This document shows, in pieces, positions 29,030 through 33,699 of a stretch of 64,000 nt of DNA (positions are counted from its first letter, which is position 1; the number at the start of each line of letters is the position of its first letter). The translations under genes were made by a program, and so were the position numbers. The stretch lies in NCBI GenBank assembly GCA_018806985.1, contig JADANN010000422.1, forward strand, positions 310,001-374,000, written 5' to 3'. The notes beneath the pieces are model-generated. The model had not been told where the DNA came from and did not search any database. It was given only the letters and a program-made list of their open reading frames with translations. This stretch comes from Angiostrongylus vasorum. Taxonomy: Eukaryota; Nematoda; Chromadorea; Rhabditida; Metastrongylidae.

Positions 29030-32000
29030 GTTGTGATAATAATAATAATATTGTGATAGTAATAATGATAGCAATCACAATGATGCTGCGATAATCGCAA
29101 AATTTTGACACCAGGTCAGAGCTAGTCGCGATTACCCTTCCCACAGGCTCGCGCGCTCCACACAGCACCACTGAAGCCCTTACTTTGCCTTTCTCTCAGC
29201 AAGTTTTCTACCCAACGCTGCAATCAGCAATCATTCATCAGCGGGATTAATCTGGGGAGTACAAATCGGCATTGAATCCAGTTAAGCTGCAGCTAATACA
29301 GCTGAGAGAAAGGCGAAACGAAGGACTCACGTGCTACGATGATGAACAGGTTAGCCCCAGAAAGGTTAATAGCGAGTTCGATCCCCTACTGCAGACACCT
29401 GCGGTCCGGCGTTTTGCAAATATCTCAGCATCATTGTAGTTATATCCCACATCATGTCTTGCCATGAAAAAAGGATACGCAGCAAATGAAAAGTGACTAT
29501 ATTTATAACATCTTTACAACGTCCTCGAAATGTAGGCGGGATGAACAGCGATGCAATAACCAGAATCACTCAGTTGCCGGGATCGACTTTCTATTAACCT
29601 CAGCAATGGATTATAAATGCGTCGTTTCCTTGTTTAGCAATAGCGAGGTTGTTATACAGCATACAGTTACTTCCGTACAAAAAACACACAAAATAGCAGT
29701 AGCTGGCGTTTCCGCAGTATAACCCCCTTTACAGCCGTTTTTTACGTGTCTTCCATTGAGGAAGAAGTGGAGTGAGGCACGAGACAGAACTGCTTATTTA
29801 AAACGTCTAGCAACAAGTTTTAGCAGAGTCAAACTGGGATCTTCGATATTCATTGCTACAATCTTCATTTCAATGCCCCACTGAATGTGACCTATAGTGA
29901 CTCAAAAAGTAATGGATGTCAGGTGTCAGGCATTAGCGACATTGATTCATTTAAATTAGAAATTACAGCTTTTCTTCAACATCAAACTATTTAGGTTAGA
30001 GACACTGTCGTTAAATAATAAAGCACAAGTCTCTCGACGTTGATCAATCCCTGAGGGATGCGCCATGCATTCGACTTCATTAAGCATCGCTTGGAGGTGA
30101 CTGAATGCATACCTGGTCTTTATAATGACTCACGGTGGCCTACCGATGTATCGAACCAGTGCTACTATCCTCCCAGACAAGTCTGGTACCAATTTGCCGA
30201 CCCCGAAGGGATAGAAGACTTGGTGGGCCATAGGCGCGGGGATCGATCCCACGTGAATGTTCCAGGGCGCCTCCGACCACTGCGCCACACACGCCGCAGG
30301 CCCCGTTGTCGTTATGCCCACCTTATGTGAGTGTTATGAAACATGCACAAAGTCTATCCAAACACTTACTGTGACAATCAGGTTTTCGACTGTTTCGAGT
30401 TCTACTGTTAGGTATTTCGAGCCCTCTCGCATCTACGCAAAAACACTGCCGTCCATCAGGTTCGCACTGAAACACTTTATAGCACATTTTCTATGAAGCA
30501 TAGTAGTTCGGCAACTGGAGAAAACATCTAGAACTATATTTCGATCAACAATTTTTCAATGTTTTTCAGAAAAGGTATTTCAACTGGATACTGCTTCTAA
30601 AGAAAGACCGTCTTCTTCAGTTTGCTGAATAATACGACTTAGGAGCAATTTGTTCAATGACCGCTGTTTTCGTCATACCTGAGCTTTCTCGAAATCTCCT
30701 TGCGCAGTACAGACGGGTACGAATCCACCGCGAATTGAAGTTACTGCGGCGTGCGCGCGACGTCGTTCGCATTCTGAGGTGGGTATTATATTATAGACCT
30801 GTCAGATTTTTTGGCACTACAAAGCACATATATAAAAAATACTGGGCAATATGAAATATCTCCCAGTTTTTTGGGAAACTCTAGCTATAATCGCAAATAA
30901 TGGGAGTTTTCTCGAAAACTCTACAAATTTCGGTCTTGTAAGTCAATGTAGGCTTGTAACAGTCTTTACGTGTGGTGACGAGACCACCAAAAAAAAGTGT
31001 TAAGTTGCAAAAAATGTACTGTAAAATGCCTCATATGAAGGTAAAGTTATAGAGGTAAAGGACTGACTGTGTGCTCACGTTGATCTACTTAGCTTTTTTT
31101 AATAAAGAATCACTTAATTTTGAGACTTAGCAGCTTCTTCGTCATATCTCACCTGTTTTTTGGAATCGCATTGGCGGCAGTGGGCTGTTTAGATTTCGAT
31201 TTGGTAGTGATGCCGACCTGAACACTCATCGTTTGTTGAGTGCTTATAGTATTTGTGCTGGAGATCGTTTTGCTAGGTGTCGTGGTTGGTGTTGAAAATG
31301 GTTCAATACTGGTGATTGCTGTGCTAGTGGTGGAAGTGCTAGCAGTAGTAGTGGAAGTGGAGGGCTGAGTTGTGGCTCTAACTGTAGTGGACATCGTCGT
31401 CGGCTCGGAAGTCTCTGTTTTTAGCTTCCGATGACGTCGTCATTGTTGTTCTCCGTGCATCTGTTACAGCTGTTGATGATACAGTTGTAGCGAACGTCGA
31501 GGAATGTTCCTTAGTAGTCGTCCCAAGCTCGGTGATGAGATCCTGATTTGAAGGTAGCATGCAAATAAAGTGACAACAGAAATTTTCCAAAAAAAATTCC
31601 CATAGATCAAGTGTGATTTTAATGAACTAAATAGCTTTCTCTTGTCAATAAGCGGGAAAGTAATGCTTTGAACATCTGCTTTTCCAAAAAAAATTTGGCA
31701 CTTTTTTCAAGAATTTCTCTTGTACTGACCACGTTTTAGTCTATTTTTTAAAACAGTGAAGGAAAACACGCTGGAAAGAAAGGAAAGGGTTTCAGAACTC
31801 TAATTGATAGTGAATACTTGAAGACAACAATGGTCCGACGAGAAATAAGGAGTGGTGAAGAATGAAGAAATGAATGTGCGAAATTACTGAGGAAAGAATA
31901 TCACAATGAAGTGCACTGAAATTTCCGCCGCGCTTACCTGAGTCGTGCCAACGGTGGTGGTGACCACAACCTTCTGGGTGCTTTCTTCAATGTGTAAATC

Positions 32001-33692
32001 GTTCCCCAAGGGTCCAATGGTAGCGTAAGTCTGCTCATCTCTTGCACCCGGAGATCCGAGGTTTGCTGAGGAAAAGTTTTGTGACCATCACGCATCGAGT
32101 AGGAGTAATAGTGACAATGACATGAATAGGTTATAAAATGCATAAAAGCTAAAGTGGTTAATTGGTTACCTGAGAGTATTCGTTAAAGTGACTTATGTTT
32201 CTTGGATTATGCCTATAACTCTTGCAATTCTGTGCGTAAATTCAAGTGGCTACCTGGTGGCGGATTTATGCAAGCATCTTCACATTCCTCCTTATACCGA
32301 TACAGTTGTGGCTCCGATTCATCGTTGGCACAGTGACCTAAAATCTAGAAGATTTCCAAAACTGCAAAAGAATAAGAATATAGTCGTCTACATGATTGAG
32401 CTGATACGAGGCTGGTGTGGGCTGACGAGCTTTTATGGGCGAATTCTAAATTTGAAAATTCCGAAAAATCGCCAGGTTTTGTGTCCCATGGCAACTTTTT
32501 TTGATCGACAGCTTGGAATAGTTGCTCTGCACGTTCTATCCGCAGCGAACAGGATTCGAACTTGCGCCGCAGACCCCCAATTAATTTCGAGTCATTCTCT
32601 TAACCACTCAGACGTCGCTGCATTAGTTCTTAGAAACAGATTCTATATGACATTATACAGTGTTAAAAGTTGGTGTTTCGTACGCATCTACCATAATACG
32701 AACGAATCGATGCGTAGAATCTGCATTATCAAATATAATACATGTGTTTTCTTTTAGTTGTATGCAAAAATTTCTCGGAAAGCTGAAGAAGAAGAACGTC
32801 GTATTGTGATCTTTCTTTTTCACAAAATCGCTACTATTTGTGTCAATGGTTGAATCCTTTTTTTTGAGCGGCGTACTTTCGCCTATCGGATGCACTATTT
32901 TTGAAAACTGGGACAAATCGCGACTTTTACGATGGTCGTTTCGTTTCGAATGTAAAACCGTTCAACGTGGCGTTAAATGAGATCACTGCTGTTAACCATA
33001 AGAGATAAAGCAAATAAAGCAAATTTGAGGCACTACGGTAGGACAGCTGCTTTTTCTCTTCATCAAACACAATCGACCAATGGTGGTTATCCTAAGTTGT
33101 TCCTGAAAGGAAGTGCAAAAGTGTTCTAGAGTACATTAAAGAAGAACTACTAGAGGGTTTTGTACATCTCCATAATGTCCGTGGGTGTTGGAGTTATATT
33201 TATGAACAAATAAATGGCAATCTTTGGAAAAGTATGTGAAATCCTCGAGATCTATAATAAATATTGGATACGGAAAAAGATGCAAGGCAAGGTGATTCTT
33301 TGTCGCAACAAGCGTTTAAAAATCGAAGTGAAAAACCTCAGCCGGACTGACCATAGGGATAACTAACGCATTCTCCACTTCTCATGTAGTAACGAAGAAC
33401 GAACTGTGATCGCTTAGGGCTTTCGCCATTTTTTGACGGGCATCTGCCTCGGAATGGTTGGCGTTTGCAAGGATCCACAGCATCTACAATGGTAGTGCTA
33501 AGGAATTCCAGTAAAAAAAACATACGTGCCGAATTTTCGAAGTTAAAAACTTTTTTGTGTAGGCGAACTTAAGCGTTTACCGTGTGTTTAGAGTCAAATG
33601 TGTAAGTAAAACGATAGATTGCTCTGAGCTCACCTACGGCGGCTAGAATGGCACAGGCTGCCGCCAATAGCGCTAAAAAGCGCATTGATAAT
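210..33692 (-). CDS. Multi-domain secreted protease-inhibitor gene (Kunitz/thyroglobulin/lustrin/antistasin), MLT-11-like; 25 exons, 3' end outside window
   Basis: Gene-level entry; exons are listed separately. Reading right to left, about 2,600 codons are present: signal peptide, seven six-Cys Kunitz domains, one thyroglobulin type-1 domain, one lustrin-type Cys-rich domain, two antistasin-like domains, Thr-rich linkers and a giant Ser/Thr-rich exon. Every exon was delimited by AG acceptor and GT donor, and the codon phase is consistent across all junctions except those around the exon at 31153-31542. Known of the families: all four domain types occur in secreted inhibitors of serine or cysteine proteases, and Kunitz-rich proteins such as C. 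elegans MLT-11 act in the extracellular matrix during moulting. Inferred: a secreted cuticle/moulting inhibitor. The ortholog name is a guess from architecture, not from an alignment. The last exon ends in a donor at 209, so more exons lie to the left. A one-base frame break sits in the Thr-rich exon. Confidence 0.85.
545..1100 (-). repeat. Four imperfect 150-bp (50-residue) coding tandem repeats in exon 25
   Basis: Units share a Ser-Asp-acidic start, a charged middle, STLExT or STLGTT, and a hydrophobic end like NxxTLPK. Their starts fall near plus positions 1035, 885, 735 and 585. The fourth is the most diverged. Confidence 0.65.
5505..5875 (-). repeat. 375-bp dispersed repeat (family D), copy 1
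   Basis: Shares long stretches with 12785-13165, 15410-15795 and 43500-43895, such as the segment around TGGCAAATC and GATCCACAAGGG read on the opposite strand. No coding or tRNA-like head was recognised. Confidence 0.75.
6500..6800 (-). mobile_element. Small hammerhead-bearing retroelement fragment (retrozyme-like)
   Basis: Resembles 10920-11200: both have a stretch ending in a CGAGG/TGAGG box, a reversed CTGAAGAA-like core (6626-6662) and the conserved GTGGATCTTCGTAATCGCATC-like segment. No coding sequence. Likely a non-autonomous PLE relative. Confidence 0.45.
7676..7826 (-). CDS. Exon 24: Kunitz 7
   Basis: Acceptor ATTGTCTAG, donor GTGAGT. It encodes [32 protein letters not shown] and ECEIHC, the best-conserved Kunitz domain in the gene. 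P1 is Lys, as in trypsin inhibitors. Confidence 0.87.
8373..8482 (-). CDS. Exon 23: linker and first Cys of Kunitz 7
   Basis: Acceptor ATTTTTAG, donor GTTAGC. A polar linker ends in EKCMQPV, giving the first Kunitz Cys. Phase 0 at the end joins exon 24. Confidence 0.72.
8540..8720 (+). repeat. tRNA-like repeat (family B)
   Basis: Shows the family's GCACCGATAGAGCAAAAA start, GGTGTGGTGG-like box A region and GCAATCGCAGTTTCGAAGCC box B-like segment, seen also at 14300 and 46260-46360. Confidence 0.55.
9240..9365 (-). repeat. SINE family C, 3' fragment
   Basis: Minus strand carries a diverged version of the family C tail found at 58670-58830 and 51830-52000. No tRNA head. Confidence 0.35.
9501..9729 (-). 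CDS. Exon 22: end of antistasin domain 2 and Pro/Gln/Thr linker
   Basis: Acceptor ACTTGTAG, donor GTGGGT. DCVCPSS finishes the antistasin domain. The rest is a Pro-, Gln- and Thr-rich linker without Cys. Confidence 0.75.
9810..9895 (-). CDS. Exon 21: antistasin-like domain 2, first part
   Basis: Acceptor CTTATCCAG, donor GTAGGA. It encodes [14 protein letters not shown] and NNRKGCK; the CVC that closes the domain is in exon 22. Confidence 0.75.
10285..10690 (+). mobile_element. PLE 3' end with flanking repeat and hammerhead-like core
   Basis: The plus strand starts with a [18 protein letters not shown] reading that matches the C-terminal coding end of the PLE at 28306-28350, followed by the flanking repeat (GAAGCTGTTGACCATG, GTGTTATTGAAGCGTTTGGC) and a hammerhead-like core at 10551-10590. 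Confidence 0.7.
10551..10590 (+). ncRNA. Minimal hammerhead-ribozyme-like motif
   Basis: GGCT-CTGAAGA, a GGC/GCC hairpin, then GAAAC. The next bases are CTC instead of GTC, so the 2-bp helix III is damaged. Flanks can form the GGCT/AGCT helix I. Confidence 0.5.
10743..10784 (-). ncRNA. Hammerhead-like motif, GACG/CGTC subtype
   Basis: Minus strand reads TTTGATGGA, a perfect GACG-AAGA-CGTC hairpin, then GAAAC. The first core base is changed (T for C). Confidence 0.35.
10920..11200 (-). mobile_element. Small hammerhead-bearing retroelement (retrozyme-like)
   Basis: Minus strand has CTCTGAGGAAGGC, a GGC/GCC hairpin and AAAAC (10998-11034), and shares a GTCTTCGTGATAACATC-like segment with the element at 6700. 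No open frame of note. Confidence 0.45.
11285..11440 (+). repeat. tRNA-like repeat (family B)
   Basis: AAACTAGCTGAGAGACCG, GCCCCCGGAAAGGGTAATAGCG and CACCGCAGACACCTGC segments are shared with many other copies in this window. Confidence 0.65.
11896..12060 (-). CDS. Exon 20: end of Kunitz 6 plus antistasin-like domain 1
   Basis: Acceptor CAATTTTAG, donor GTTTGT. It starts with [16 protein letters not shown], closing Kunitz 6, and continues into [12 protein letters not shown] and GCPFCSCPP, the antistasin pattern (C-x-C spacing ending GCPxCxC). Antistasin domains inhibit serine proteases. Confidence 0.83.
12207..12487 (-). mobile_element. tRNA-derived SINE (family A)
   Basis: Minus strand begins with a GCGTAGTGG/GGCGC-type tRNA head, then the body with GACTTGTCTCGGAGGATAGC and a tail of TTTATCC type. 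Located in an intron of the inhibitor gene. Confidence 0.8.
12785..13165 (+). repeat. 375-bp dispersed repeat (family D), copy 2
   Basis: From GATTTACCGCCTCATCGTGG to GACGGGCCACCC; shared with 15410-15795 and 43500-43895. Confidence 0.8.
13522..13694 (-). CDS. Exon 19: Kunitz 6, first part
   Basis: The acceptor at CCAATAG (exon from 13694) keeps the phase from exon 18; a better-looking TACAG acceptor 7 bp upstream would not. Donor GTGAGT. It encodes a short linker and [20 protein letters not shown] up to TYGGCGG. P1 is Ser. Confidence 0.8.
14165..14460 (+). repeat. tRNA-like repeat (family B), diverged
   Basis: Shares ACATTGTGATT, the CTCCCTAGATCA segment and CACATCTCAGCAT with 46130-46440. 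Confidence 0.55.
14692..14988 (+). mobile_element. tRNA-derived SINE (family A) with target-site duplication
   Basis: Box A-like GTGGCGTAGTGGTTGGAGG, box B-like AGTGATTCCGAGC, body with CATCGGTAGGCC, tail TTTATCC repeated. AAGGATTC flanks both ends. Confidence 0.82.
15410..15795 (+). repeat. 375-bp dispersed repeat (family D), copy 3
   Basis: Near-complete copy ending in AAGTATCAAGTATCAAGTAAGT. Strongly similar to 12785-13165. Confidence 0.8.
16116..16231 (-). CDS. Exon 18: Kunitz 5, second part
   Basis: Acceptor TTTTTGCAG, donor GTGAAA. It encodes [26 protein letters not shown] and ECRIKC. Sequence is close to Kunitz 6, but the intron position differs. Confidence 0.85.
16302..16387 (-). 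CDS. Exon 17: Kunitz 5, first part
   Basis: Acceptor TTTTACAG, donor GTAAAC. It encodes [17 protein letters not shown]1 is Asn. A tRNA-like repeat begins only about 30 bp upstream in the intron. Confidence 0.8.
16414..16628 (-). repeat. tRNA-like repeat (family B)
   Basis: Shares CACAATGATGCT, CACCACCACAC and ATCTGGTGGGCA-type segments with the copies at 50.6 and 63.2 kb. It ends about 30 bp from exon 17. Confidence 0.65.
16667..16955 (+). mobile_element. tRNA-derived SINE (family A), degraded
   Basis: GTGCGGCGCAGTGGATAGAGG head, a TTGGCATCAGACTTG body and a GATGAAGTCGAATGCATGGC segment. Confidence 0.65.
17661..17751 (-). CDS. Exon 16: Kunitz 4, second part
   Basis: Acceptor GATTAAG, donor GTCAGT. 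It encodes [17 protein letters not shown] and ECLAIC, completing Kunitz 4. Thr replaces the usual first Gly of GGC. Confidence 0.78.
17986..18065 (-). CDS. Exon 15: Kunitz 4, first part
   Basis: Acceptor TTTTCAAG, donor GTAAGA. It encodes [21 protein letters not shown]1 is Arg, so this is one of only two domains with a trypsin-type P1. Confidence 0.8.
18116..18197 (+). repeat. Tandem duplication of about 41 bp
   Basis: Two adjacent imperfect copies, each with GCAYTCTRGAG, CTACTCTA and CTACAAGAAT, lie end to end. Confidence 0.6.
18200..20110. other. Intron 14: no gene seen
   Basis: No splice-compatible exon or repeat was recognised apart from PLE-tail sequence near 20150. Confidence 0.4.
20152..20193 (+). 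ncRNA. Minimal hammerhead-ribozyme-like motif
   Basis: CTGAAGA, then a perfect 4-bp hairpin GGCG-AAAC-CGCC, then GAAAC and GTC. All core bases are present, with one extra A before stem II as in most copies here. Confidence 0.6.
20499..20731 (-). CDS. Exon 14: Ala/Thr-rich linker
   Basis: Acceptor ATATTGCAG; the donor is probably GTAATC at 20498. It encodes an [18 protein letters not shown] low-complexity stretch and then a more acidic segment with no Cys. A one-base overhang completes a Val codon in exon 15. Confidence 0.65.
20832..21129 (+). mobile_element. tRNA-derived SINE (family A) with 15-bp target-site duplication
   Basis: The SINE is bounded by TTTATGTAAGCAATG on the left and TTTATGTAAGCCATG on the right (one mismatch), showing retroposition by target-primed insertion. 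Confidence 0.82.
21210..21492 (-). mobile_element. tRNA-derived SINE (family A)
   Basis: Reverse copy starting with AAAGGATAAAAAGGGATAAA and ending in the tRNA-like CGTGTGGCGTAGTGG head. Confidence 0.82.
21669..21846 (-). CDS. Exon 13: Ser/Thr-rich linker
   Basis: Acceptor GATTTTAG, donor GTTTTC (weak). A Cys-free segment with [19 protein letters not shown] sequence. The phase fits exon 12 (1) and exon 14 (2), which supports it despite the poor donor. Confidence 0.68.
21915..22008 (-). CDS. Exon 12: Kunitz 3, second part
   Basis: Acceptor CTATTTCAG, donor GTGATT. It encodes [17 protein letters not shown] and ECESTC, completing the six cysteines. Ends in phase 1. Confidence 0.83.
22050..22445. 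repeat. Head-to-head palindromic pair of family B repeats
   Basis: The left arm contains CTCCGGACCGCAGGTGTCTACG and the right arm its near-exact reverse complement, so the pair can fold on itself around about 22,250. Confidence 0.75.
22585..23050. repeat. Head-to-head palindromic pair of family B repeats, second subtype
   Basis: Arms share GCTCGAGCC/GGCCCGG... and CACCACGGAGG/CCTCCGTGGCGCAG with opposite polarity. The tRNA-like head reads CCTCCGTGGCGCAGGGTGC. Confidence 0.65.
23334..23419 (-). CDS. Exon 11: Kunitz 3, first part
   Basis: Acceptor AATGTCAG, donor GTAAAT. It encodes [21 protein letters not shown]1 is Asp, atypical for trypsin-like inhibition. Confidence 0.8.
23876..23999 (-). 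CDS. Exon 10: lustrin-type Cys-rich domain
   Basis: Acceptor GATTTCAG, donor GTGAGT. The reading [13 protein letters not shown] followed by SSVCCP matches the lustrin Cys-rich motif (CP-x-GY-x-C...VCCP) that accompanies Kunitz domains in many nematode secreted proteins. Confidence 0.78.
24414..24521 (-). CDS. Exon 9: Kunitz 2, second part
   Basis: Acceptor TCTTTAG, donor GTAGCC. It encodes GCGGNGNNY and the last two cysteines (QECVQRC), then a PPPMG linker leading into the lustrin domain. Exactly 36 codons. Confidence 0.82.
24785..24955 (-). repeat. 375-bp dispersed repeat (family D), partial
   Basis: Minus strand matches the first half of 12785-13165 (CCCTCATCGTGGCTGGGAGG region). Confidence 0.6.
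25139..25254 (-). CDS. Exon 8: Kunitz 2, first part
   Basis: Acceptor CTTTCAG, donor GTATAG. It encodes [20 protein letters not shown], the first half of a Kunitz domain. P1 is Ser. The intron of about 5.1 kb before it holds the PLE pair at 26.0-28.7 kb. Confidence 0.82.
25655..25995 (+). mobile_element. SINE family C
   Basis: tRNA-like head with box B-like ACTGGTTCGACATCGC, then a GGTTCCAGATTTGTCTGGA body and the tail GAAAATCCTCAAGCAGCAG shared with 58700. Confidence 0.6.
26005..27466 (-). mobile_element. Penelope-like retroelement, 5'-truncated copy 1
   Basis: Minus strand, from about 27466 down: reverse-transcriptase core with [30 protein letters not shown] and CRYVDDCF (the catalytic box), then thumb/linker, then a Cys-rich region. 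The GIY-YIG end, seen as [18 protein letters not shown] sequence in another frame near 26,570, is followed by the flanking repeat with a hammerhead-like core. Frames change several times, so it is dead. RT plus C-terminal GIY-YIG endonuclease defines PLEs. Confidence 0.85.
26065..26104 (-). ncRNA. Minimal hammerhead-ribozyme-like motif (PLE copy 1)
   Basis: Minus strand: AGGCT-CTGAAGA, hairpin GGC-GATACT-GCC, GAAAC-GTC-AGCTA. Helix I GGCT/AGCT (one wobble) and the palindromic ACGT of helix III are intact. Confidence 0.62.
27931..28485 (+). pseudogene. PLE C-terminal fragment with GIY-YIG endonuclease domain
   Basis: Open frame of 184 codons lacking the RT, which lies upstream in other frames. 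Seen: CCxxC-type Cys pattern ([13 protein letters not shown]), [18 protein letters not shown], an R and H following in [11 protein letters not shown], and a TH-rich segment. In PLEs this domain nicks the target DNA. Here it is a remnant of an inactive copy. Confidence 0.82.
28631..28670 (+). ncRNA. Hammerhead-like motif (PLE copy 2), mutated core
   Basis: Reads CTCCGAAAAAGGC instead of CTCTGAAGAAGGC, so the CUGANGA box is broken, but GGC/GCC, GAAAC and GTC remain. Confidence 0.45.
28765..29490. repeat. Cluster of family B repeats in both orientations
   Basis: Three diverged copies: 28765-28970, 29070-29285 and 29290-29490. They are recognised by TTCACCACCACACC, GGCATTGAATCCAGTTAAGC and CTGCGGTCCGGCGTTTTGC segments. 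Confidence 0.65.
28980..29055 (+). repeat. AAT microsatellite
   Basis: About 16 uninterrupted AAT units followed by interrupted ones. Confidence 0.95.
29580..29740 (-). mobile_element. PLE flanking-repeat fragment with degenerate hammerhead-like core
   Basis: Minus strand carries the AAACAAGGAAACGACGCATTTATA end and a degenerate GCCG...GAAACGCCAGC core near 29700. Confidence 0.5.
30014..30297 (-). mobile_element. tRNA-derived SINE (family A)
   Basis: Full-length reverse copy; head GTGTGGCGCAGTGGTCGGAGG on the minus strand. Confidence 0.82.
30370..30466 (-). CDS. Exon 7: thyroglobulin type-1 domain, second part
   Basis: Acceptor AGTGTTTCAG, donor GTAAGT. It begins with the Cys expected after the preceding Gln and contains CFCVD (the family's CWCV core with Phe for Trp), a TR motif and a final PDC. 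Phase-compatible with exon 8. Confidence 0.82.
30679..30773 (-). CDS. Exon 6: thyroglobulin type-1 domain, first part
   Basis: Acceptor CCACCTCAG, donor GTATGA. The translation has CERRRAHA followed by [17 protein letters not shown], the typical start of a thyroglobulin type-1 repeat (C-x-R...G-x-F-x-P-x-C...Q). In this family the domain inhibits cysteine proteases or regulates matrix proteins. Confidence 0.82.
31153..31542 (-). CDS. Exon 5: Thr-rich (mucin-like) linker with a frame break
   Basis: Acceptor CAAATCAG, donor GTGAGA. The first part reads in phase from exon 4. The second, strongly Thr/Ser-rich part is in another frame, and the switch falls in a run of five A (plus strand T at 31418-31422). 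Removing one base makes the Thr-rich frame continuous. Even then the exon ends in phase 2 while exon 6 needs phase 1, so a second indel (an A6 run lies near the donor) or a missed small exon must be invoked. Confidence 0.6.
31938..32065 (-). CDS. Exon 4: linker rich in Thr
   Basis: Acceptor TTTTCCTCAG, donor GTAAGC. It encodes a Cys-free linker ending in a [15 protein letters not shown] Thr run. Exactly 42 codons after completing the split codon, ending in phase 0. Confidence 0.7.
32254..32337 (-). CDS. Exon 3: Kunitz 1, second part
   Basis: Acceptor ATTTTAG, donor GTAGCC. It supplies the fourth to sixth cysteines (YGHC then KEECEDAC) and a Pro-rich end. His replaces the usual Gly before the fourth Cys. 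Phase matches exons 2 and 4. Confidence 0.78.
32541..32621 (-). tRNA. tRNA-Ser (anticodon CGA), probably a decayed or pseudo copy
   Basis: The minus strand shows a perfect 7-bp acceptor stem (GCAGCGA/TCGCTGC), a GAGTGGTTAAG D-loop, anticodon loop CTCGAAA, an extra-long variable region and TTCGAATCC in the T arm, with G as the discriminator base. This is a class II serine tRNA. One mismatch in the anticodon stem (28-42) and one in the T stem suggest decay. It lies in the intron between exons 2 and 3 of the inhibitor gene, on the same strand. Confidence 0.7.
33352..33483 (-). CDS. Exon 2: Kunitz 1, first part
   Basis: Acceptor ATTGTAG, donor GTCAGT. It encodes the first three cysteines of a Kunitz domain, including FRGRC, an RYY segment and the SYPYG that precedes the fourth Cys. 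The residue after the second Cys (P1) is Pro, so this domain is not expected to inhibit trypsin. Confidence 0.8.
33634..33685 (-). CDS. Exon 1: signal peptide
   Basis: The ATG opens a reading [17 protein letters not shown], a short basic start followed by a hydrophobic Ala/Leu core, which is a classic secretory signal peptide. The exon ends at a GTGAGC donor after one base of a codon, matching the next exon's phase. Confidence 0.8.
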
Positions 33693-33698
33693 CTGAAA
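33686..33698 (-). promoter_or_regulatory. Probable spliced-leader (trans-splice) acceptor
   Basis: On the minus strand CTTTCAG ends at 33693 and is followed by seven bases and then the ATG at 33685-33683. A TTTCAG only a few bases before the initiator is the usual layout of SL1 trans-splice sites in nematodes. A cis acceptor for an upstream 5'UTR exon would look the same. Confidence 0.55.
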
Positions 33699-33699
33699 G

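Noticed and set aside
28980..29055. CRISPR-like or regulatory array.
   Set aside because: It is a simple AAT microsatellite in eukaryotic DNA.
7676..33483. Kunitz domains as venom-type toxins.
   Set aside because: They are spread over one long multi-domain matrix-type gene with linkers, unlike single-domain venom peptides.
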